The translations under genes were made by a program, and so were the position numbers. A stretch of DNA of 64,000 bases, from positions 372,001-436,000 of the forward strand of contig JAJHZJ010000755.1 in NCBI GenBank assembly GCA_023548195.1, written 5' to 3'. Each line of letters opens with the position of its first letter. Position 1 is the stretch's first letter. Below, piece after piece: positions 1-12,069 of this stretch. A model generated the notes under the pieces. It made no database searches. It had not been told where the DNA came from and worked only from the letters and a program-made list of their open reading frames with translations. This stretch comes from Bettongia penicillata ogilbyi. Taxonomy: Eukaryota > Chordata > Mammalia > Diprotodontia > Potoroidae.

Positions 1-792
1 ATTATTTAAATGGAAGATTTTCCTTTCCTGCTGTAAGACTTACTCTCCTCTCTTCTCCTTTACCTTCACCCCTCCTCCTTCTTGTGGACTCCAGATAACA
101 GCTCAGTTTTTATTTACTCTCATTCCATTATAGAGCTTAGCTCAATCTGTATGAAAAAAGCCTTAGAGCAATAATAAATGGGCATCAACTGTAATACCCC
201 TTATTAAAACTTTCACTTTTTTTGTAGCTCAGAAATACAGCTTTTATTTATTTTCCTCCTGTTACATTGCATACATAAATATTATGGGACTCATAGAGAA
301 TGCAGGAATAATTTCTCTACAACTCTGGATGTTAGGTTTTAATCCTCTTTCTCCATTTGAGTTCTGCAGTCTCAAGTTGGTGCCAGCTTTTACTGACATC
401 AACAGAACACAGTTTAGCATTTTGGAAAAATTCTACTAGTGATACTTCACTGCACTGGGGACCTTAGCCCCTTCATATTTTGAGAATTCAGAAAGTTACA
501 AATGTGAGAGATTTTTTTTTCCAGTGGAAATGAATTCTTTCCAGGGAGCTTGAAATCTTTAGTGCTTCTATCAAGCTTCTGCCTAAACTAATGATTTTAG
601 GCTGAGACTTGTAAAGGTACCAGCTCCCCCAAAACATTTCCTGAGATTAAACTCTCTCCATTAAAGCAATGCAGAGGACTGAGTAATTACTGAATGAATC
701 TCAGCAGTGCACATCAAAAACCAAATAAATAAGGCCCCTAAATTAATAGTGTAATCTAAATAAGTTGTTTGGTTACCTGTATAACTCCAGAG

Positions 793-793
<1 letters not shown>
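1..793. other. Unclassified AT-rich DNA
   Basis: I see no recognisable repeat, exon or RNA gene here. Composition is AT-rich with short homopolymer runs. It may be old, unrecognisable repeat or unique intergenic sequence. Confidence 0.5.

Positions 794-843
<50 letters not shown>
794..843. repeat. (TA)n microsatellite
   Basis: About 25 uninterrupted TA units. The sequence after it stays AT-rich and ends in a short TG tract near 985-1005. An 80-codon open frame across this tract is just the dinucleotide read as alternating Tyr/Ile. Confidence 0.95.
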
Positions 844-844
<1 letters not shown>

Positions 845-1299
845 TGATGGAAATGGAAAAATATTCATATATTATTTTCTTTTAAATATGGTTCATACAT
901 TATTTAAATATATTATGGTATTTAAAACACATTTATATATTATTTTAAATATATACACATATATTGCTTATAATTGTGTGATTGTATATGTGTGTGTGTT
1001 TGTATAATTTCCCCTAGATAATAAGTATAAAAGTAAAATTCTACTTTTAAAAAGAAAACTCCAAGTATGGCATTATTGTCACTAGGCAGTATCAGAGAAC
1101 AAATCAAAGGCCACATCATCTTGAAGCATAATGGAATGATGGTATCAGATGGAAAGACCTAGAGCAGATGAATCATGAAGAGAGGAAGAGGGATAGTAAC
1201 AAGAATAAAAAAAAAAAAACATGGTTTACATTGAAATTTTAAAATAAAAATACAGGCACATGAAACCCAGACTTACTGGTATGACCTTAGATGCCTGGA
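844..1299. other. Unclassified AT-rich DNA with TG-rich patch
   Basis: AT-rich flank of the TA tract, a short TG-rich stretch near 985-1005 and an A-run near 1207. No gene or classifiable repeat seen. Confidence 0.4.
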
Positions 1300-1385
1300 T
1301 GCACTCTTTCTCTCTGTCTCTCTGATATCTCTCTCTTTGATGTCCCTCTGTCTCTCTGTCTCTCTCTCTTTCTCTCTCTCATGCT
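1300..1385. repeat. Pyrimidine-rich (CT)n low-complexity tract
   Basis: Imperfect CTCTCT/CTGTCT repeats on the plus strand. A small open frame over it is Leu/Ser-rich low complexity, not a gene. Confidence 0.8.
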
Positions 1386-1756
1386 GGCTCTTCACCTAAA
1401 ACTCTATATACATTTCAACCCTGAGGTGTTCTGGATCTTGAAACAGAATGCAAAAGTCACTTCAGAGTTATTCATCTAGAAGCCACCCCACTGAGTGTTG
1501 TCCTTAGCGAAGGGCATAGGAGGTTGTACACCTAGACTGTTCCATGTTGGCATCTGTTCTCCTTCTCTCTTAATGAGTATTAAGAAAATTTTATTAATGG
1601 CTATTCTTGTATTGCTTTGCTACACTTCATCAGAACTTTCCTGCTCTGCAAAGAAAAAAAAAAACAGTCTGCTGACTTCTCCATGCAAACACTGCAGATT
1701 TCATATTTCATACCAGTGGTGCTTAATATGTTTGCAAAACTGAATTAATATTAATT

Positions 1757-1900
1757 CATGAGAAGCAATGACTTAGTAGATTGAGATCTGACCTGGAAGT
1801 AAGACCTGTTCAGATCTCATCCCTGGCAAATGCTAGCTGCCTGAAACAAGTTACTTAATCTCGTAATGTCCCAAGCAATGTCTAAGACTGTCCAAAAGAG
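1757..1900 (+). repeat. MIR-type SINE fragment
   Basis: Sense-orientation remnant: a head like 'gatctgacctggaagtaag', a degraded B box, then 'agctgcctgaaacaagttac' matching the MIR core around 'tgggcaagttacttaa'. Heavily diverged. Confidence 0.6.
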
Positions 1901-2019
1901 CAGATTTCTAGGTGCATTAATGGAAGGTGTTTCCTTCCTAGGAGTTCCCTAAACAGATCAAACCATGAATCTGGTCCAAAATGAAACAAACAAATTAACA
2001 TTTACAGAATGCTTTAAGA

Positions 2020-2215
2020 ATTGTAAAACACTTTTAAAATACTACTATGAATCCCAACGGTGATCCTGTATGTATAGTTTATACTGATATAACCATATTA
2101 CAGATGAGAAAACAGAGGTTAAGTGACTTGCCTGTGGTCACAAGCTCAGTAAATGTCTCAGAAAAAATTTAAAGTCTGGTCTCCCCAGTTTCCACTTCCT
2201 GTACTCTGTAAACTA
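2020..2215 (-). repeat. MIR-type SINE
   Basis: Antisense MIR signature: 'cagatgagaaaacagagg', then 'aagtgacttgcctgtggtca' and a degraded head. The 3' part lies upstream at 2020-2090. Confidence 0.75.
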
Positions 2216-4984
2216 TATCTAGGTATCTAGGTGATTTTTTAAATTACTCCAAGTTTATGTTGACACATTACTCACTGTGAAGGAATTTTACATTTAAAAA
2301 TCCCTAGTTTAATATTTGTTGCGGGTTGTTTAGACACTATGTATTTCTTGGCACCATAACCTTTGTTTTTTGACCATTCTGCTGCTCTCATTATAAGGTT
2401 AATATTTTTTTGGCAGAGGATTGGGAGTCATTTTGTATTTTTCATTATTTCATGCATTGCTGAAGGCAAAAACTTCATTGCTGAATATCCAGTCTTTTAG
2501 TGATGAGGCACTCTCTTATTTAAATCAGATGACCTTTGGAAAGTAGCTTGCTACTATGCCCCTACTTGCAATTTTGTTCAGGAGAGCTGAATCTGTTAGC
2601 TTGTGGGGTTATCTCCATTCCACAATGAGGTATCATGATAGAACTTCATGGAGAAGTACATATAACCTGAAATTGAGCTAATTCCTACCTGTCATATTTA
2701 AATAGGCTATCAAGACTGAAAATAGGAAATGGATAAAAGAACAGATATCATCAGATTATTGCTTTTTTCTTTTGGAAGTTTAATTGATAAAAACAAAAGT
2801 CACAGGACCATAAAACAAAAGAAAATCTTAAAAATTGCCTTGACTCACATCCACTTGATTTCTTATGGCAGACAATAGCATGAACTCACTTGCAAGAGCT
2901 CACAGAAAAGGATGGTGGTGTTATACCTCTTGAAAGAATTCAAAGCAAAAGAAGAAAACAAATTTAAGTAAACTCTAGTGAGAGACCAAACTGAGAAACA
3001 TCATTCCAAGGAAAATTAAAAATACAACTGGCAATAGATAAAAAAAGTAAATTTTTTTTTAAAAAAAGTTGTTTACCTTTTGCAAGAGGTTTAAAACAAG
3101 CTAATTGTTGTCATAGATTGTTACATTTCAATGTTAGTAGGAACATCATATTTGGACTCTGATATCACAAGACCGAAAGTGCTAAATGAAGGAAGCAGAA
3201 AGGGTGCTAAGCAAAATAAAGAACAGAAAAGCAGACCAAAAATTCAACAAAGAGTTTGATGCTATATATGACTTAATTTTGAGAACATTAGGAATTTGAA
3301 TTTTTTTTTGGAATAATATTAGAGGCTTAAAGTTTTTTTTGAAACTTATTGTTAACAAAAAAAGATGATGAAAGGAATATTAATAACTGTGGTCACTTTC
3401 CCATCTCTAAAAATTTTACGAAAATAATCTCACATCAATTAAAAAAATTCGCTTAATCAAACCTTATGGATGAACAAGTACTAAATGGCCAGGAAGTGTT
3501 TAGAGAGGCAAGTTAATAATTGACTCATCTATCATAACAGATTTTACTTTGGGTGGTCCAACTTGTCTACATTTTTGATTTACAAAGTAGTGGCTAAGAT
3601 ACTCTAAGACTGTGTGCAATTGACCAATCAGAAGGAAGAAATAGGAGTTACATCCTCCTCTGTTATAACCATTCATAGGATTTTCATTAATACATGGACA
3701 GCATGACTTTCACCTATCATGATTCACTTTTCCTCTGCTTTGCCCCATCCTGTCATTCACTTCCCATATTCATACCAGACATTGACCTCTCAGAGCAGTT
3801 GTAATCTAACAGGGACTCAGACACCAAGAGGAGCTATGCAGAAAACATTTCACTCCCCATTTCAGAGCTCTCACACCCTGATTCCCAGATCACCATTGCT
3901 GATGCAGGTCCTGCTTAGTGGGGCAGTGGTTATTGAGTTAGATAATGTCTACCACTCCTATTTACTTTTTTCTTGGGAAAGACTGAGTAGCACAGCATAA
4001 AGAGATATGAATAGATTGGAATCAACTTGTTTTTACCCTAACTATGTCTCTTTCTAAAGCTCAGGGCTAACCATGTCACAATTCCTTATTCAATCAACTG
4101 TAGTGACTCTCAATTATCTCTGGAATAAAACCTTATTTCATCTTTATGTCACCCTTTTTAATGGTGTGTGCGTGTATATGTGTGTGTGTAAGATTTATAA
4201 TGAATATTAATTATTTGTATAGGAAATTATGTATAATGGATATATGCTTAGATTTTTTTAACTGAAAAGTTGCATGAGAAAAAAAAATGGAGACCATTAG
4301 TCTATCTGAGAATTTTCATTTTTCAGCATCATTTTTTTCTGGCTTACTTTGTGACAAGCATAATATAGACTAATCTTTTAACTTGGGCTCATTTTCCTTT
4401 TAATTTTGCTGAAACAATGGGGCGAGGTGAGAAAATATGTCACTCTTTTGCTTTGAATCAGAAGTCTTTGTTGGTTTGTATAGCTACCATAATGCAGTTG
4501 AAACAGTTTCTTCTAATGCTTAATTATAGATGCACCAGCAGGTTTTTTTCTTTGACAATTCCACCTTTTATTTTAATGGATTATCTTTTCTCATTTAAAC
4601 ACATGCGAGGGATAAAAATGATGAAAAAAAAAGCTGAACCTCTATACATTAAGCAGACTTCTCTTATGATTAGCATTTCCCTTTGAAGAACGCCCCATAC
4701 CATGTTGGGGTTGAAATAAATGACAATATTTATTAAGCCACAAAAGAGCTTAGGCAGCTTTGTTATTATGGATGGGGGAAAATATGAAAAAAAGGCAAAG
4801 TTAGCGGAAAAAAATCTTTAAAGTAAGCAAAAACTCCATGTCAGTCACAAACATTAAAGCTGGCTGTTTTGAAACTCCAACTGCTAAGCCTTGGGCATGA
4901 AACAAGAAAGTGATGAGGTTGGCTGAATGTACCACATACATTTGCTAATGGTTAGCACCTTCCCATAAGTTAAAAAGGAGTTCT
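2216..4984. other. Unclassified AT-rich intergenic stretch
   Basis: Nearly 2.8 kb with no repeat I can place confidently and no coding signal. The two largest open frames (near 3719 and 4417) lack any recognisable domain and have no codon structure beyond chance. A short TG-rich patch lies near 4163-4190. This is one of the largest apparently unique blocks in the window. Confidence 0.45.
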
Positions 4985-4989
4985 AGATT

Positions 4990-5057
4990 AAAAAGTGTGT
5001 GTATATATGTATTACATATGTATCTATATATATATATATATACATATATACATGCAT

Positions 5058-5102
<45 letters not shown>

Positions 5103-5115
5103 CACATAAACAAAT
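4990..5115. repeat. Compound (TA)/(CA)/(TG) microsatellite
   Basis: Alternating blocks of TG, TATA, CACACA and TATA that abut the tail end of the following SINE. The microsatellite may have grown from the A-rich 3' tail of that minus-strand SINE (inference). Confidence 0.9.
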
Positions 5116-5118
5116 ATA

Positions 5119-5426
5119 TGTGTTCCTCCTTCGTTGCTGAAGAAGACCATGCCATCAGAGAAATAATGACAAGACTTGCACTTGACTTTGTTTTGAGTGA
5201 GGGAGGGCTGTGCAGGTCACCAGGCTCACTTCTCCTCCAGAGTCATCTGAATCCAGATATATTCATCAGGATGACTGGAGATGACCCAGGATGAGGCAGT
5301 TGGGGTTAAGTGATTTGCCCAAGGTCACATAGCTGGTGAGTGTCAAGTGTCTGAGGTGAGATTTGACCTTAGATCCTCCTGACTCCTGCACTGGTGCTCT
5401 ATCCACTGTACCACCTAGCTGCCCCT
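5119..5426 (-). repeat. Full-length tRNA-derived SINE with RTE-type tail
   Basis: Read on the minus strand it starts at the right with 'ggggcagctaggtggtacag', a Pol III A-box-like head. It continues through a B-box-like 'aggtcaaatctc', the core 'tgaccttgggcaaatcactt', and a tail matching the end of marsupial RTE LINEs (rc of 'gtgagggagggctgtgcagg'). The same architecture recurs at 25999-26307 with high similarity. These are retroposed by RTE machinery in marsupials (family knowledge). Both ends look complete. Confidence 0.85.
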
Positions 5427-5559
5427 ATACACACAGATATGTGTATCCATGAAATGAATTAAGCAGGTAGCAATACATGAAGCCCAAATGTGTTGAGACC
5501 TATGTTGACAAGAAGAGAAATGTGTCTCTAAAACCTTTTACATTAAAAAAGAAAGAAAA

Positions 5560-5564
<5 letters not shown>

Positions 5565-5602
<38 letters not shown>
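5565..5602. repeat. (AC)n microsatellite
   Basis: About 19 perfect AC units preceded by an A-rich purine run. Confidence 0.95.
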
Positions 5603-5605
<3 letters not shown>

Positions 5606-6224
5606 CCTTACTTCACTGAATGCTCGAAGGGGGAGTTAGGGTTTTAAGACCTTGCCTTTCCAAAGAGTGCAGAAATGCATTTCCTCTTAATCAAATTCAA
5701 GTTTCTGTCCACATAGCATTGTTCTGATTAGGCAGGATTGTCATTGGGTAGTCTATTAATGATGAAGTGGGGGGAGGGGAGAAGGAAAGACTGAATTTCC
5801 ACCAGTGCAGATGGCCTGATATGACAAATGCAACAATTTGCCAAATAATTCTGGAGTTATGCACTGAGTGAAAGGGGTCATTAGAGCTATTATCAACGCA
5901 GTGTCACATAATTATCCTCTCTGGGAGACATTCATTTGGGCTGTCATTCTGTAGGGATCTTTAATTAATTTATTTATGGCTATTTATGAAACCGTAATTG
6001 GTCTAAAGCAGCTGTTCTAAGCTATTGTTATATTTGCTTTTTGAGTTTTGTACCTTAGTCTGGGGAAAGTTCAAAAATGTCATTTCTAGCCAAATGCAGA
6101 TTCTGGAAAAGCAGTTGTTGACTGTCACAAACCCATTCATACATCTCATTTTCAACTTCTACCCAACCCTCTGCTTCTTAATTCTATCAACTTTGTTCTC
6201 TAAAATTCTCAGATGCTTTCCACA
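5603..6224. other. Unclassified; candidate conserved-looking non-coding block
   Basis: No recognisable repeat. Around 5920-6020 the sequence is rich in TAATTA/TTTATGG-type homeodomain-like motifs. This is compatible with an enhancer but unproven; comparison with other mammals would decide it. Confidence 0.25.
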
Positions 6225-6351
<127 letters not shown>

Positions 6352-6719
6352 GTCTACACTCACTCCTTTGATGATATCTTCTCTATATCCTCTTGCAACT
6401 TAATTTTCATTTCTCTTTTCCTTCTTTTCATTATCTTTGATAATCCTGGCAATATACTTAGCTGCATATGGTAGTAAGCTGACTCTAAAATTAGTTAAAT
6501 GGGCATATTGAGCCCTGCAGGCACTTACAAGCAGAATCAGATGGCGTTGATTTGGAATCAATAAGCCTTTTAGGGCAAAATCATTCTTATTCTTTCTTTT
6601 TTTACTCTTTTGAAAATTACTTTCGGTATCATTCTCAGATTTGAGACTGATGTTAAAATCCTTACTCTCATTCCCCAAATCTTCACATTCAAGAGCTTCA
6701 TTTCTTAGACTTAAAGACA

Positions 6720-6790
6720 CTTAGAGTTATAAGAGACTTTGGAGGTCATCTTATTCAACTTTCATTCTAATCCAAGGATCAGTTGGACAA
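6720..6790 (-). repeat. MIR-like SINE fragment
   Basis: Contains 'agttataagagactttggag' and 'gtcatcttattcaac', matching the common MIR-like antisense phrase 'agagctggaagggacctta...gtcatctagtcca'. Confidence 0.5.
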
Positions 6791-6819
6791 AATCCCTAAA
6801 AGATGGACGTTTATTTTTT

Positions 6820-6945
6820 TGCTTCCATTAAGTCCAGTCCACCAGGTATTTATTAAGCATCTCATATTAAACCAGACACTGTGCCAAGAACAAAAATAAA
6901 AAAAAAAAATCCTGTCCTTCAAGGAAGTTACCTTTCACTACTTGA
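6820..6945 (-). repeat. L2 LINE 3'-end fragment
   Basis: Antisense L2 3' end: 'aggtatttattaagcatctc', 'ccagacactgtgccaag' and 'tcctgtccttcaaggaagtt', the reverse of the L2 tail 'cctggcacatagtaggcgct'. Confidence 0.7.
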
Positions 6946-6954
6946 GCATTTCCA

Positions 6955-7165
6955 GTTGAAATAAGTTCCTATCATTGAATTATGGTTTTTAGAACTGGAA
7001 GAGATTTTGGAAACCTTTTAGTCTAATTCTTTCATTGTCTAGATGAGAAAAATGAGACTGAGTGATGTTAAGTCCAAGGTCAAATAAATAGTACAGAGCA
7101 GAAACTGGATGTGTGCCTCTGTCTTTAGTCCTCAGTGGACTTTAGTTACGCCATGATGATTCCAC
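6955..7165 (-). repeat. MIR-like SINE
   Basis: Antisense MIR-type order: 'agaactggaagagatttt', 'ctagatgagaaaaatgagac', 'aagtccaaggtcaaataaat', then a degraded head ending near 7165. Confidence 0.65.
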
Positions 7166-7384
7166 ATCATGAAGAAACCATTGTTTTACCTCATGTTATA
7201 AATTTCCTTCTTACAGTGAACCAATAACACTTACCTTCCTGTAACTTTCACACATTAGTTCAAGTTCTGGTTTCTGGAGAAATGCAACAAAAATCTCTAT
7301 CTTCTTCTACATGATTGCACTTTGGATACTTGAAGATTTCTTCTGTTCCCCAGTATTAAATATCTACGGCTGCTTGATAAAAAA

Positions 7385-7622
7385 AATAATAATGATAATA
7401 AAATCATAACTAGCATTTTTATAGCATATTAAAATTTGCAAAACACTTTCTATTTAATCCTCACAACATTGTGAGGGAGGTGCTATTGTTACCCCCATTT
7501 TATGAATGAAGAGCCTGAGGTACAGAGGTTGACTTGGTCAGGGTAACAAAGTAAATAACTGAAGAAGGATCTGAACTCAAGAGTTTTTGATGACCAGTCC
7601 TGTGCTTTACTCTCTGTTTCAC
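7385..7622 (-). repeat. MIR-type SINE
   Basis: Nearly complete antisense MIR: 3' part 'ttgcaaaacactttctattt', 'aatcctcacaacattgtgag', then 'cccccattttatgaatgaag', core and B-box region 'aggatctgaactcaagagtt'. Confidence 0.85.
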
Positions 7623-7848
7623 TTGTCATTTCTTACATTTCCTTTTTAGACACATTTCCATTATCAAACACAATACTTCTTCTATAGTGTGATCAGTGGA
7701 TGGTATTTGTTTAGTTTATACTTCTCGTTTGAATATTTATCCTCCTGTATTATGTTACATTTCTTCTGTAGAAAATGAAAATCCTAATCTAAAAAATCTA
7801 ATCTAAATCTAACCATCAGCATTCTCTCTTAAAACTGAGCAGGGATTA

Positions 7849-7998
7849 GCAAGGGAGGGGAACCTGTATCCTCAAGGCCACATGTGGTCCTTTAGGTCCT
7901 CAAATACAGCCCTTTGACAGAATTATTTAAAGGACTGCACTTGAGTATCTAGAGGGCCACATGTGGCCTCAAGGCTGAAGGCTTCCCAATCCTGGACT
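7849..7998. mobile_element. hAT-type MITE, internally deleted copy
   Basis: Imperfectly palindromic non-autonomous element: 'ggaggggaacctgtatcctc' and 'aaggccacatgtggtccttt' at one end mirror 'agggccacatgtggcctcaa' and 'ggcttcccaatcct' at the other. It is the same family as 20205-20408 but shorter in the centre. Terminal phrases resemble hAT/Charlie MITEs of marsupials (recalled, not searched). Confidence 0.75.
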
Positions 7999-7999
7999 A

Positions 8000-8528
8000 G
8001 AGTTTATCTGTTTTCCTTGCAGGTAATCTTTCACCTCTGAGTATTTTCCTAGAAACCTAGAAAGCTTCCTATTGAGACCAGGTTCTCCACTTGTATGGTT
8101 TCAGCCTGTTTTTTGATTGAATGATGGAATGTTAATATAAGGTTAATTAAGTGGATGATATATATATACTTGATTAAAGTAGATTGTTGACCCCTCAAAA
8201 GTTGCTTTCTTTTTAGAAAAGTAGACTTAAGAACCTGTACAGGAGGCCCTCCTGTGTATGCCAGGGCTGGGGGTGGGCTTGCTCTTACAAGTGCCCACAT
8301 GATCACCTCTCATTTGTTTTCTCTTTTCTTTTCCATTTAATCATGGGCCAATGTAAAGAGTATTTGAGACAAATAGAACTCCTTCTTTCCTCCTTTCCCT
8401 AGTATTCCATTGCTTGTCTCTGCTTTTGCATGGCTAGTAACACATATTTCAAATGTGCTCCATAAAAATATGAATGGCTTTTATACAGTGAGAGAATCTG
8501 ATTTAGTAAGATCATGTTAAATAGTTAT
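8000..8528. other. Unclassified stretch
   Basis: No recognisable repeat or coding signal. A short AT run lies at 8158-8168. Confidence 0.45.
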
Positions 8529-8920
8529 GTGAATGCCATTACCAATAATGAGCTTTGATATCATAGAAATAATGGAAGAAAATTGTCCAGATCTATTGGA
8601 AATAAGGAATAAAGTAAAAACCGAAGGAATCTTTTGGTTGCATCCTTCAGGAAAGCAAAATGAAAACTCCAATGAATGTTACAGTCAAAATACAGATCAA
8701 AGAAACAGCTCAAAGAAACAAATATAGCAAGGATCCAAGAACAAAAGAAAGTTCAAGTCCTGAAGTCAAAGTTAGAGTTGTGCAAGATTTAGCAGCCATC
8801 ACCGCTAAAAAGACATGGATGAATTAGAATATGTTATTTCAAAATGCAAACTTTATAGGCTTATAGTCAAAATAATACCTAACACAACTGAATTGAATCT
8901 TACCTGAGAAATCTTACATG
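8529..8920 (+). pseudogene. L1/HAL1 ORF1 C-terminal remnant
   Basis: The plus-strand frame from 8533 reads ...EENCPDLLEIRNKV..., matching the marsupial L1/HAL1 ORF1 phrase around 'NLPEIREN'. DNA further on encodes a degraded 'VRVVQDLAAITAKKTW', resembling the conserved 'VRITQDLAASTLKDRR' of ORF1p. The frame stops at 8727 and continues in other frames, so it is broken. ORF1p is the nucleic-acid chaperone of L1. Neither the 5' part nor ORF2 is present here. Confidence 0.7.
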
Positions 8921-8924
8921 AAAT

Positions 8925-9235
8925 CTTTCATTAAATAGAGGAATTCCAAGCATCCTTCCAAGTTTTTCCTTAAAACTTGTGTTTTTCTACGTCATTTTCC
9001 TTGTAGGTATCTCAGTCATTCTCTTTTTCTGAGTTTGCATCTAGGTTGCCCTTGTTACCATATCTCTTTAAAGTGAGAAATTATCATTTGTTTACTCTTT
9101 CTTCTAGCCTTCCTTCATAAATTGGGACTTTGTGTTAGGGCCAGGCTTTTTATACTTTCAGAAGAAATTCCTAGACCTTGTTTGCTTCAGATTTATATTC
9201 ACTTGGGTTCTACTGGGGATAACACTACATATTAA
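8925..9235. other. Unclassified stretch
   Basis: Between the ORF1 remnant and an antisense L1-like block. It may be decayed LINE sequence, but I see no diagnostic motif. Confidence 0.4.
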
Positions 9236-9480
9236 GTGCTACATTATTCTTTAAACTTTTTAAAATTAGATTTTAAGTTTTAAATTGTCTTCTTCCTTCC
9301 CCACACTGTGCTAGAGAAGGCCAATGTTTCACACTCACTGTTTCATATAATGTGCATGTGTGCATGTGTGTATAAAACCATACTGTGCATACTTTTTTGT
9401 CAGTTCTTTATGCAGAAATGAATAACATCTTCCTTTGTAGATATTTGTCGTTGAGTTGGATATTTATAATATTCAGAATA
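9236..9480 (-). repeat. L1 3'-end-like fragment, antisense
   Basis: Contains 'aaattagattttaagttt', 'gagaaggccaatgtttcaca' and 'tgtataaaaccatactgtgc', phrases I associate with an antisense marsupial L1 3' end distinct from the one at 10021. Recognition is from memory and only moderately firm. Confidence 0.45.
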
Positions 9481-9995
9481 GTTTAGTTCAGTTATTAGAG
9501 TGCTATATTCTTTAAGGGCACAAGGTGCTGACCTTGGTCTAAGTCTAGATGACACAATTATAGGTTTTTCCCTGGTTAGAGCTCCAGTATACTTCTGTTG
9601 TAAGACCCCTGTCAGCTAATTGGAAGGTTAAGCACATTGGGAAGAAGTGAACTGCAGGCTCTTCTTTTGACTCGCAGTTCAATTGGAGGCCTCAGTCCAG
9701 GGTCAGATATACACAGCTGCTGCTTATTTCTGTTTCTCATTGTTGTCTAGTACACAGGCCAGTGATTTCTCCTTGCCTAGACACAGCAATAAGGTGGCCA
9801 CCACTATTTTCAGGTCTCCTCATTCTACTCTGGATCTGTGATCCAGCTCTGGAGTATCAATGAGAGAGCTATCAGTTGGTTCTTGCTTCTCTTTGTGGCA
9901 CAATATTTGAGCTGTCTTCATCGAATCTAGGACTACTTTCCCTATTAGAAAGTTAAAGGCCCCAGTTTGATTTTCATTCTGGCAGTAACTCTGGG
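9481..9995 (-). repeat. Probable LINE 5'-region fragment, antisense
   Basis: About 500 bp of relatively GC-rich sequence, including 'tggaggcctcagtccagggt' and 'tttctccttgcctag', resembling antisense 5' UTR/promoter sequence of marsupial L1. It is followed directly by the antisense L1 3' end at 10021. An unrelated repeat or host sequence cannot be excluded. Confidence 0.3.
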
Positions 9996-10020
9996 AAACT
10001 TTAATGGATAGACTGTCTAC

Positions 10021-10925
10021 CTTTTTTTTTCTTTACTTAATAGTGTTTTATTTTCCCAATTATATATAAAGATAATTTTCAACATTCACTTTTAAAAGTT
10101 TTTGAGTTCCAAATTTTTTTCTCCCTCCTTCACCTGCCCCCGCACCAAGAGAGCAAATAATCTGATATAGGCTATACATGTACAATCATAGAAAACATAT
10201 TTCCACCTTAGTCATGTTGTGAAAGGAGAATCAGAACAGAAAAGGAAAAAAAAAAATCACAAAGAAAAAAAAAAGAGATTATGTTTCAATACGTATCCAG
10301 AATCCATACTTCTTTCTCTGGATGTGGATGGCATTTTTCATAATGAGTCCTTTGGAACTATCTTAGATCATTATATTGCTGAGTAGAGTCAAGCCTTTCA
10401 AAGTTGGTCATTGCACAGTGTTGCTGTTACTGTGTACAACGTTCTCCTACTCTGCTCACTTCACTCAGCATCAGTCCATTTAAGATTTTTCTGAAGTCTG
10501 ACTGGTTGTCATTTCTTATAGCACAATAGTATTCCATTGTACTCATATACCACAACTTTTCCCATTTGATGGGCATCCCCTCAATTTCCAATCCTTTGAC
10601 AACATAAAAAGAGCTGCCATAAATATTTTTCCCATTTTTATGATCTTTTTAGGGTATAGACCTAGTAATGGTACTGCTGAATCAAAATGTATAAACAGTA
10701 AATTATAGTCCTTTGGGCATGCTTTTAAATTGCTCTCCAGAATGGCTGAGTCAGTTCACAACTCCACCAACAATGCATTAGTGTTCCATTTTTCCCACTT
10801 CTCTATTATTTATTATTTTCCTTTTTATTTACCATAGTTGCCAATATGATAGGGTGAGATGGTACCAATTTGCATTTCTGTAATCAATAGTAATTTAGAG
10901 AATTTTTTTCCTATGGACTATCTAC
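10021..10925 (-). repeat. 5'-truncated L1 LINE, ORF2 end and 3' UTR
   Basis: Antisense L1: it begins with a T-run (the poly(A) tail) and 'attttcccaattatatataa', then 'tcactcagcatcagtcca' and 'atagtattccattgtactca', the reverse of 'tggaatactat' near the L1 ORF2 stop. Then come 'gggcatcccctcaatttcc' and 'aactccaccaacaatgcatt'. The remaining coding part is broken by indels. Related copies lie at 42460, 60203 and, in sense, 40270. Confidence 0.88.
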
Positions 10926-11328
10926 CTTTCTATGATGGTCTGGCCTGGAAAAAATGACTCACTGATATTTTCTTTGTATTTGGTAATCACAGCTTAGGCT
11001 GGTGCTCTTTCTTTTGAAATATTTGTAGAGGAGAGTTGGCCTATTATTCTTCCTCCTATTCATTATCTTTTCTCTGTCATAGCATCATCTATTGATAAAT
11101 CCATGTTGACTCTTAGTAAGCATTCTTTGTCATTCCATGGATACATAATTATTGATTCTAGAATTTCACCAGCAATTAAAATTGAGTTTATCTGTCTAAA
11201 TTATGAAAAAAAAAATCACTCTATTTCCCTTATTTAAAATGGGCACGTTTGACAGTTTCTAATTTGCAAGCCCTCCTCTCTCTCCAAGTGAGCATTAAAA
11301 ACCCCAACACTTTGATTTTAGTTTTTAA
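10926..11328. other. Unclassified stretch
   Basis: No clear repeat or gene. It lies between the truncated L1 and the SINE that follows. Confidence 0.4.
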
Positions 11329-11577
11329 AGAATTATTGTTCTTCAGTCATTTTCAGTTGTGTCCAGCTCTTTGTGAACAGGGTTTGCTTGGCAAAGATGC
11401 TGGAATGGTTTTCCATTTCATTCTTCAGTTCATTTTACAAATGAAGAAACTGAGGCAAACTGGGTTAAATGACTTGCCCAGGGTCACACAGCTAGTAAGT
11501 GTGTAAGGTCATATTTGAACTCAGGTCTTTTTGACTCCAGGTCAGGAGCTCTGTCCACTGGGTCACCTAGCTTCCCT
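11329..11577 (-). repeat. tRNA-derived marsupial SINE
   Basis: Antisense copy: 'cagttgtgtccagctctttg', 'cttggcaaagatgctggaat', 'aatgaagaaactgaggcaaa', 'ttgcccagggtcacacagct', ending in the reversed tRNA-like head '...gggtcacctagcttccc'. The 3' part differs from the RTE-tailed SINE at 5119 and matches the copies at 30720 and 44893. Confidence 0.85.
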
Positions 11578-11639
11578 TAATGAAATGTTACCTCTAACTA
11601 TAGGGAATTAAACTGTAATGTAGAAAGAAGTGTTTTGAG

Positions 11640-12062
11640 TTGGACTTCTCAGATTTGGTAGGATTTCCATAGGGAGCATGAAGTCGTCATTCAAGACATA
11701 GAAAACAGCATGAACAAAAGGAAGGAAATTTAAAAAAATATGGCACATATAAAGGCGAAGTGAATAGTTCGATTTATCTGGAGTATAGAATAGGGGGACA
11801 AGGAGGAGGAAAGCTGAAAGACTAGGATGGCACCAGCTTGTAGATGTTCTAGGCTAGGGAGCACAGAGTTTATTAATAGGAATTAGTGTGGTGGGAAAAG
11901 GGAGCTTTATTAGTTTTATATTTTTTGTCAGAGAAATAACATAACCACATATATCTAACTGAATATGAATCTGTCATATATGTGAAAGATGAATTGGAAT
12001 TACAGGGTGAGATCTGAGATGAGAAAACAGTTTCGGAGATGATTACAACATTCTGGACAGGG
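11640..12062 (-). repeat. L2 LINE fragment, antisense
   Basis: Contains L2 antisense phrases: 'gaaaacagcatgaacaaaag', 'tctggagtatagaatagggg', 'acagtttcggagatgattac', equivalent to '...ggaggctattgcaatagtcca'. Highly diverged; no open frame. Confidence 0.6.
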
Positions 12063-12069
12063 TGACAAC

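Noticed and set aside
5300..5426. tRNA gene-like A and B boxes
   Set aside because: They belong to the tRNA-derived SINE head; no cloverleaf with acceptor stem is preserved. The same holds for the other SINEs.
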